Shown: piece after piece, positions 59,932 to 64,000 of the stretch
How positions within the stretch are numbered: position 1 is the first letter of the stretch
Layout: the number at the start of each line of letters is the position of its first letter
Assembly: GCF_002205795.1 (NCBI RefSeq)
Contig: NZ_NIUY01000002.1
Location: 682,001 to 746,000 of the forward strand
Origin: Chryseobacterium sp. VAUSW3
GTDB taxonomy: Bacteria > Bacteroidota > Bacteroidia > Flavobacteriales > Weeksellaceae
Length of the DNA: 64,000 bases
Direction of reading: 5' to 3'
Position numbers and translations under genes: made by a program
The notes under the pieces: generated by a model
Told to the model about the DNA's origin: nothing
The model's database searches: none
The model's input: the letters and a program-made list of their open reading frames with translations, nothing else

Positions 59932-60546
59932 CTAGAAAAGTCCGTGCATCTGGTTTTCAATTCTTTCCAGAATATAACCAAAATCTTCGGGCCTTTCCAC
60001 GAAATCTAAATCATCAACTTCGATCACGAGAAGTTTACCCTCGTTGTAGGTCGATATCCATTTTTCGTACTTCTGGTTAAGCTTAGAAAGGTATTCGATA
60101 GAAATTGTAGCTTCGTAATCTCGGCCTCTTTTATAAATTTTCTTTACCAGATTCGGAACATCAGACTTCAGATAAATCAGCAAATCCGGTGCCGAAACGA
60201 AACTTTTCATCAGATTAAATACTGACGTATAATTATTGAAATCCCGATCCGATAAAAGATTCATATCATACAGGTTTTCGGCGAAAATATGGGCATCTTC
60301 GTAAATCGTACGGTCCTGAACAATGTTTTTACCACTTTCGCGGATTTCTTTCACCTGGCGGAAACGGCTTCCTAAAAAATAAATCTGCAGGGCAAAACTC
60401 CACTTGCTCATATCTGCATAAAAATCCTCTAAATACGGATTATGATCTACATCTTCGAACTGTGCGTCCCAACCGTAATGTTTGGACAGCATGGTTGTTA
60501 AAGTTGTTTTTCCCGCGCCTATGTTTCCTGTAACCGCAATGTGCAT
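59932..60546 (-). CDS. Deoxynucleoside kinase
   Basis: This 204-residue enzyme phosphorylates deoxynucleosides for salvage. The P-loop GNIGAGKTT lies at residues 7-15, and the DRTIYEDAHIFAENLY segment carries the DR catalytic pair and substrate Glu. A LID-like KKIYKRGRDYEATI region supplies arginines for ATP. It matches the dCK/dGK-type family common in Bacteroidota. Which nucleosides it accepts cannot be read. The next gene upstream is 60 bases away; a shared transcript with the propeller-like protein is possible. Confidence 0.88.
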   Translation of the reverse strand: MHIAVTGNIGAGKTTLTTMLSKHYGWDAQFEDVDHNPYLEDFYADMSKWSFALQIYFLGSRFRQVKEIRESGKNIVQDRTIYEDAHIFAENLYDMNLLSDRDFNNYTSVFNLMKSFVSAPDLLIYLKSDVPNLVKKIYKRGRDYEATISIEYLSKLNQKYEKWISTYNEGKLLVIEVDDLDFVERPEDFGYILERIENQMHGLF

Positions 60547-60606
60547 TGTTAAAAATTAAATGATTAAAAAATGAACCGAAACGACTGAAAGTCTCCCTTC
60601 AGAACC

Positions 60607-61371
60607 TTATTTATTGAGCGGGTAAAGATAAAGTTTGTTGGCGCTGATTACAAAATAAGCGGCAGAGTTTTTATCCACAATCTGCGAATTTTCAGCATTG
60701 AAAATTATTCTCAACATACGGTCCTGCAGAAAATGAATGGTGTTTTTTCCGATGACCAAAATATTCCCGTTTTCGCGTCTTAGGCGTTTGCCTTCAGTGA
60801 GAGGAAATTCAAACATTTTATTTCCGTTGAAATTATAAACTGCCAATTGCGTTTTTGTAAGCAAATAAACCTGACTGTTAAAAACCAGAAAGTCTGTTAC
60901 GTTTTCAAAATCGATATCAAAAGGATAGGAATTGATGATTTTATCTTCGCGGAAATTATACTGGATGAGGCGTTTTGTACTTTCATCGAGCAACCACATC
61001 TGCAGCAAATCTTCGGCATAAACCATTTTTATAAAACCAAATTTCTGCCGGAAATTAACTGTTTGTATCTCATTAAGATTCTGATCGTAAAATTTAAGTT
61101 CCTGTGCATTTTCGGAGAAAGACGCAATGCTTAAAGGATTCTGTACAGACTGTATTTTAAACGGCAGCGTAAGCATCAGTTTTCCTTTCTGCTGGCCAAG
61201 CGAATCATATTTTGTAAAACTGAAATCTTTGTTTTTGTAAACATAAATATTGCCGTAATCGTCAACCAGCAAATCTTTTGCATCTTTCAGTTTTATAGAA
61301 TCAAAAGCCAGATTTTGCTGGGCAGAAACCGCGCAGAAAACAAAGAAAAATATGAAACGAAGTGATTTCAA
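60607..61371 (-). CDS. Uncharacterised secreted protein, probable beta-propeller
   Basis: This 254-residue protein is annotated from a TTG at 61371, which gives a signal peptide (encoded LKSLRFIFFFVFCAVSAQ) and the mature start QNLAFDSI. An ATG at 61422 is less likely because it lies within the perfect hairpin of the gene upstream. The mature part is rich in short strands ending in Tyr or Asn-Gly (DLLVDDYGNIYVYKN, MWLLDESTKRLIQYN, AVYNFNGNKMFEFPL), as in blades of a propeller. No enzyme motif is seen. It lies between dNK and the glutaminyl cyclase genes. Function is unknown. Confidence 0.68.
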   Translation of the reverse strand: MKSLRFIFFFVFCAVSAQQNLAFDSIKLKDAKDLLVDDYGNIYVYKNKDFSFTKYDSLGQQKGKLMLTLPFKIQSVQNPLSIASFSENAQELKFYDQNLNEIQTVNFRQKFGFIKMVYAEDLLQMWLLDESTKRLIQYNFREDKIINSYPFDIDFENVTDFLVFNSQVYLLTKTQLAVYNFNGNKMFEFPLTEGKRLRRENGNILVIGKNTIHFLQDRMLRIIFNAENSQIVDKNSAAYFVISANKLYLYPLNK

Positions 61372-61400
61372 AAAAAAGTGATTTTTCAAATTTAAATATA

Positions 61401-61423
61401 AATGACGTTCGGCGAACGTCATT
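61401..61423 (-). terminator. Perfect 11-bp inverted repeat after the glutaminyl cyclase gene
   Basis: AATGACGTTCG (61401-61411) and CGAACGTCATT (61413-61423) are perfect arms with a single central G. On the minus strand it follows the stop at 61444 by 20 bases. The T tail is interrupted (TTTATATTT), so it may be a weak terminator or an mRNA-stabilising hairpin. Confidence 0.7.
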
Positions 61424-61443
61424 TTCGATATTAAGTTTTCAGT

Positions 61444-62466
61444 TTACTTGATGGAAACTTCGTAAATTTTATTCCAGTATTTGCCGGTAACCAACATATT
61501 ATCACCTTTGAAAGCAATGCCGTTCAAAACATCATCTGAATTTGTGGTATGAAGTTTTGCAATTTCAGTAAAATCGAATTTCCCAACGACTTCACCGTTT
61601 GCAGGATTTATTTTAAGAATAATGGGCTTCTGCCACACATTGGCGTAAATAAAACCTTTGTGATATTCCAGTTCATTGAGCTGGTCGTACGCTTCGGTAT
61701 TTCCGGCAACAGAAATGTAACGTATAATTTTCGACGGATCTTTCACATCAAGAAAGTAAATATTCTTGGTTCCGTCGGATAATATTAAATTCTTGTTATC
61801 GTAAGTTAAGCCCCAGCCTTCGCCAATTACGTTCGGATAAACAAACTCGCTGATCAGGCTTAGGTCGCTTTTGTTATAAATGAAACCTTTTTTATTCTGC
61901 CAGGTCAGCTGATAAATTTTATCGCCAACAATGGCAGCACCTTCTGAAAAAATCTCGTCAGACTGTGGTGTCTCTACAATTGGAGTCGTGGTTCCCAATG
62001 TATATTTAAGAATTCTGGACGAACCGTTTTGTCCGTCGGATTCATAAACCGTATTTCCTTCCAGCAGAAAACCCTGCACAAAACTTTTGGGATCGTGTGG
62101 ATATTCCTTCACGATCTCATAAGTAAGTTTGGCTTCCGGAGTTTTTGCAAAAACATTGATTGTGGCGTCCTGCGTAATGATTTCGCCGTTCTTCTTTTTA
62201 ATATTGAAAGTTACCGCGTTATCTCCCAAAGTGAAATATTCAGGATCGATCACCAGATTTGAGGTTTCTTTATCACCAAAACTTATCGAGATGCTTTCTG
62301 CATTTTCCGTCACATCTTTCGGCAGTGCCAAAGCGTCACCAAAATGGTAGCCTTTGCTCTCCATGGAAATGTTGTAGTCGTTTAAAGTATTGAGGATTTC
62401 TTTGTCTTTATTACAGGAAACCAAGATGGTAAAAGCAAAAACTGCGATAAGAGTTCTGATCTTCAT
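61444..62466 (-). CDS. Glutaminyl-peptide cyclotransferase (plant-type QC), lipoprotein
   Basis: This enzyme converts N-terminal Gln of peptides to pyroglutamate. The 340-residue lipoprotein begins MKIRTLIAVFAFTILVSCNK (acylated Cys18). The first 100 residues after that form an Ig-like beta domain (FGDKETSNLVIDPEYFTLGD). The five-bladed propeller QC domain follows, with YPHDPKSFVQGFLLEGNTVYES, GEGWGLTYDNKNLILSDG, LNELEYHKGFIYANVW and DVLNGIAFKGDNMLVTGKYW. Those patterns are close to plant-type QC. The start is the ATG at 62466; an upstream in-frame ATG adds 18 Lys/Asn-rich residues with no signal character. In T9SS bacteria such an enzyme may cap secreted proteins. Confidence 0.88.
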   Translation of the reverse strand: MKIRTLIAVFAFTILVSCNKDKEILNTLNDYNISMESKGYHFGDALALPKDVTENAESISISFGDKETSNLVIDPEYFTLGDNAVTFNIKKKNGEIITQDATINVFAKTPEAKLTYEIVKEYPHDPKSFVQGFLLEGNTVYESDGQNGSSRILKYTLGTTTPIVETPQSDEIFSEGAAIVGDKIYQLTWQNKKGFIYNKSDLSLISEFVYPNVIGEGWGLTYDNKNLILSDGTKNIYFLDVKDPSKIIRYISVAGNTEAYDQLNELEYHKGFIYANVWQKPIILKINPANGEVVGKFDFTEIAKLHTTNSDDVLNGIAFKGDNMLVTGKYWNKIYEVSIK

Positions 62467-62589
62467 GTGTGGATTTTTATTTTTTTTCAAACTGTTGATT
62501 TGAATTGAATTATTTTTCAAAAATACTGAATTTTAACAACACAAAGCGAGCCAACAGTAAATTGGCCCTTTCACAATATTTAAAATAAT

Positions 62590-62597
62590 TATATTTG
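62590..62597 (+). promoter_or_regulatory. -7 promoter box of the M1 peptidase gene
   Basis: TATATTTG matches TAnnTTTG and ends 22 bases before the ATG. A TTG at 62562-62564 is 25 bases upstream, a little far for a -33 element. Confidence 0.55.
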
Positions 62598-62619
62598 TTC
62601 GATAAAGAAATTACTTTTC

Positions 62620-64000
62620 ATGAAAAAATCATTTTTGTTGCTCATATTGGCTTCTGCAGCGCTTTCTGCTCAAAGTTTCAGTAAACAGGATACTTTAAAA
62701 GGCTCCAATACTATGTACAGAAACTTTTGGGATGTAAAAAAGTATGAAATTTCTGTAGAACCGAATATTCAGAACAAATCGGTTTCGGGAACCAACAAAA
62801 TAACCTTCGAAATCACAAAAGACATCAAAAATCCTGTTTTCCAGATTGATTTGCAGCAACCGATGCAGTATAAGATTATTGATTCTGATGAAAAACTCTG
62901 CAGCTCAAGACGCGACGGTGATTTTATCTTTATTGAAACTAAAAAAGAATACAAAAAAGGCGATACTCATTCGTTCACCATTCAGTATTACGGTAATCCC
63001 ACAATTGCGAAAAATGCTCCCTGGGATGGTGGCTGGGTTTTCAAGCAGGATGATAACGGAAATCCCTTCGTAAGTGTTGCTCAGGAAGGCATCGGTACTT
63101 CGGTTTGGCTTCCGGTAAAAGACATTTGGAGCGATGAACCCGATAACGGAATTGTAATGAAAATTATAACGCCAAAAGATTTAGTTGGTGTCGGGAACGG
63201 ACGGCTGATTGCGCAGACTTCAGAAAAAAACAAAAACACCTTCACCTGGGAAGTTAAAAATCCAATCAACGCCTACTCTATTGTTCCCAGCATCGGAAAG
63301 TATGTGAATTTTAAAGAAACTTACGATGGCGAAAACGGAAAACTGGATCTTGATTATTGGGTTTTAGATTACAATCTCGATAAAGCTAAGAAACAGTTTA
63401 CGCAGGTAAAACCGATGATGAAAGCATTCGAATATTGGTTTGGGCCTTATCCTTTCTACGAAGATTCTTACAAACTGGTAGAAACTCCGTATCTGGGGAT
63501 GGAACATCAGAGCAATGTAGCCTATGGAAACAAATACAAAAACGGTTATCTGGGCAGAGATTTATCCGGAAGCGGCGTGGGGTTGAACTGGGATTTCATT
63601 ATTATTCACGAAACGGGCCATGAATGGTTTGCCAATAACATCACCGCAAAAGATCAGGCTGATATGTGGGTTCACGAAGGATTCACGAGCTATTCTGAAA
63701 CCCTTTTCACTGAAAATTATATGGATAAAAACTCAGCTGAAAAATACGTTCAGGGCATCCGCCTTAATATTAAAAACGACATTCCCATCATCGGCCGGTA
63801 CGGCGTAAGAAATGAAGGAAGCGGCGATATGTATTACAAAGGCGCAAATATGCTGCACACCATTCGCCAGGTTATTAATGATGACGAAAAATTCAGACAG
63901 ATTTTGCGCGGGTTAAACAAAGATTTTTATCACCAGACAGTAACTACACAACAGGTTGAAAATTATATTTCACAGAAATCAGGCATTGATTTCTCACCGG
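62620..64000 (+). CDS. M1 family aminopeptidase, secreted (3-prime part outside window)
   Basis: This zinc aminopeptidase runs off the right edge after 460 codons. It has a signal peptide (MKKSFLLLILASAALSAQ). The N-terminal saddle domain (about 30-230) is followed by the catalytic domain. The GxMEN-like substrate segment is TPYLGMEHQS. The zinc site is His330-Glu331-x-x-His334 in IIHETGHEW and Glu353 in VHEGFTSYSE. A downstream Tyr in GDMYYKGANMLH completes the usual set. The remaining C-terminal helical part is missing from this window. It degrades peptides outside the cytoplasm. The ATG at 62620 is 23 bases after the -7 box. Confidence 0.92.
   Translation, partial: MKKSFLLLILASAALSAQSFSKQDTLKGSNTMYRNFWDVKKYEISVEPNIQNKSVSGTNKITFEITKDIKNPVFQIDLQQPMQYKIIDSDEKLCSSRRDGDFIFIETKKEYKKGDTHSFTIQYYGNPTIAKNAPWDGGWVFKQDDNGNPFVSVAQEGIGTSVWLPVKDIWSDEPDNGIVMKIITPKDLVGVGNGRLIAQTSEKNKNTFTWEVKNPINAYSIVPSIGKYVNFKETYDGENGKLDLDYWVLDYNLDKAKKQFTQVKPMMKAFEYWFGPYPFYEDSYKLVETPYLGMEHQSNVAYGNKYKNGYLGRDLSGSGVGLNWDFIIIHETGHEWFANNITAKDQADMWVHEGFTSYSETLFTENYMDKNSAEKYVQGIRLNIKNDIPIIGRYGVRNEGSGDMYYKGANMLHTIRQVINDDEKFRQILRGLNKDFYHQTVTTQQVENYISQKSGIDFSP

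Noticed and set aside
1-64000. tRNA, rRNA, CRISPR array, prophage or insertion sequence
   Set aside because: All intergenic regions were read for cloverleaf arms, spaced direct repeats, transposase or integrase motifs; none was found. A covariance-model search would be needed to exclude small RNAs.

Overview
The window looks like a chromosomal segment of a Flavobacteriia bacterium, most likely Weeksellaceae (Chryseobacterium/Kaistella type). The DNA is AT-rich. Many genes are preceded by a Bacteroidota-type -7 box (TAnnTTTG), several with a TTG -33 element, and Shine-Dalgarno sequences are poor. There is a SusC/SusD polysaccharide locus, a protein with a type IX secretion tail, and a zeaxanthin-type carotenoid operon. 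No rRNA, tRNA, CRISPR array, transposase or integrase was seen.

Layout. 1-2984 is the only accessory-looking part: the start of a type I methyltransferase gene (hsdM, cut by the window edge), a DUF6266 protein, a small possible DNA-binding protein and three long gene-poor stretches. 2985-8831 holds a conserved family of unknown function, a free-methionine-sulfoxide-reductase-like GAF protein, a GNAT acetyltransferase, a 2-oxoacid dehydrogenase E2, a small monooxygenase, a secreted deformylase-like protein and lipB. 9011-15690 is a complete trp operon (trpE-G-D-C-F-B-A, minus strand). A leader peptide with three consecutive Trp codons and a terminator/antiterminator pair precede it. Its distal end carries a repeat element between trpB and trpA and a 7-bp tandem repeat inside the trpA reading frame. 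15730-22951 is a heavy-metal RND efflux operon of the Czc type with a b-type cytochrome gene inside it. 23111-30291 holds a small lipoprotein, lysS, gyrB, a DUF3298 lipoprotein, a lipid kinase and a photolyase.

30534-36440 is a seven-gene carotenoid operon: crtI, crtB, a secreted unknown, crtZ, a fused lycopene cyclase, an SRPBCC protein and an SDR-DUF2867 protein. It diverges from the photolyase gene. Phytoene synthase, desaturase, cyclase and hydroxylase together predict zeaxanthin from GGPP; no GGPP synthase is present here. Next come gamma-glutamyltransferase, threonine dehydrogenase, a degenerate deacetylase-like protein, a T9SS cargo protein, the rpsF-rpsR-rplI operon, a ClC transporter and a membrane-anchored glutamate-synthase-like protein.

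46364-57357 is one polysaccharide utilization operon read as susC, susD, a LamG lipoprotein, two GH144-type glucanases, an esterase and a GH3 glucosidase. The GH144 pair plus GH3 points to beta-1,2-glucan as substrate. The right end carries DUF4197, DUF493, a TIGR01777 epimerase, an ArsC/Spx-like protein, a deoxynucleoside kinase, a secreted propeller-like protein, a glutaminyl cyclase and the start of an M1 aminopeptidase. The best candidates for a second look are the trp attenuator, the repeats in the distal trp operon, the secreted deformylase-like protein with Asp replacing its metal-binding Cys, the uncharacterised genes of the carotenoid operon, and the beta-1,2-glucan locus. All functional calls rest on reading the sequence and family knowledge; no database search was possible.
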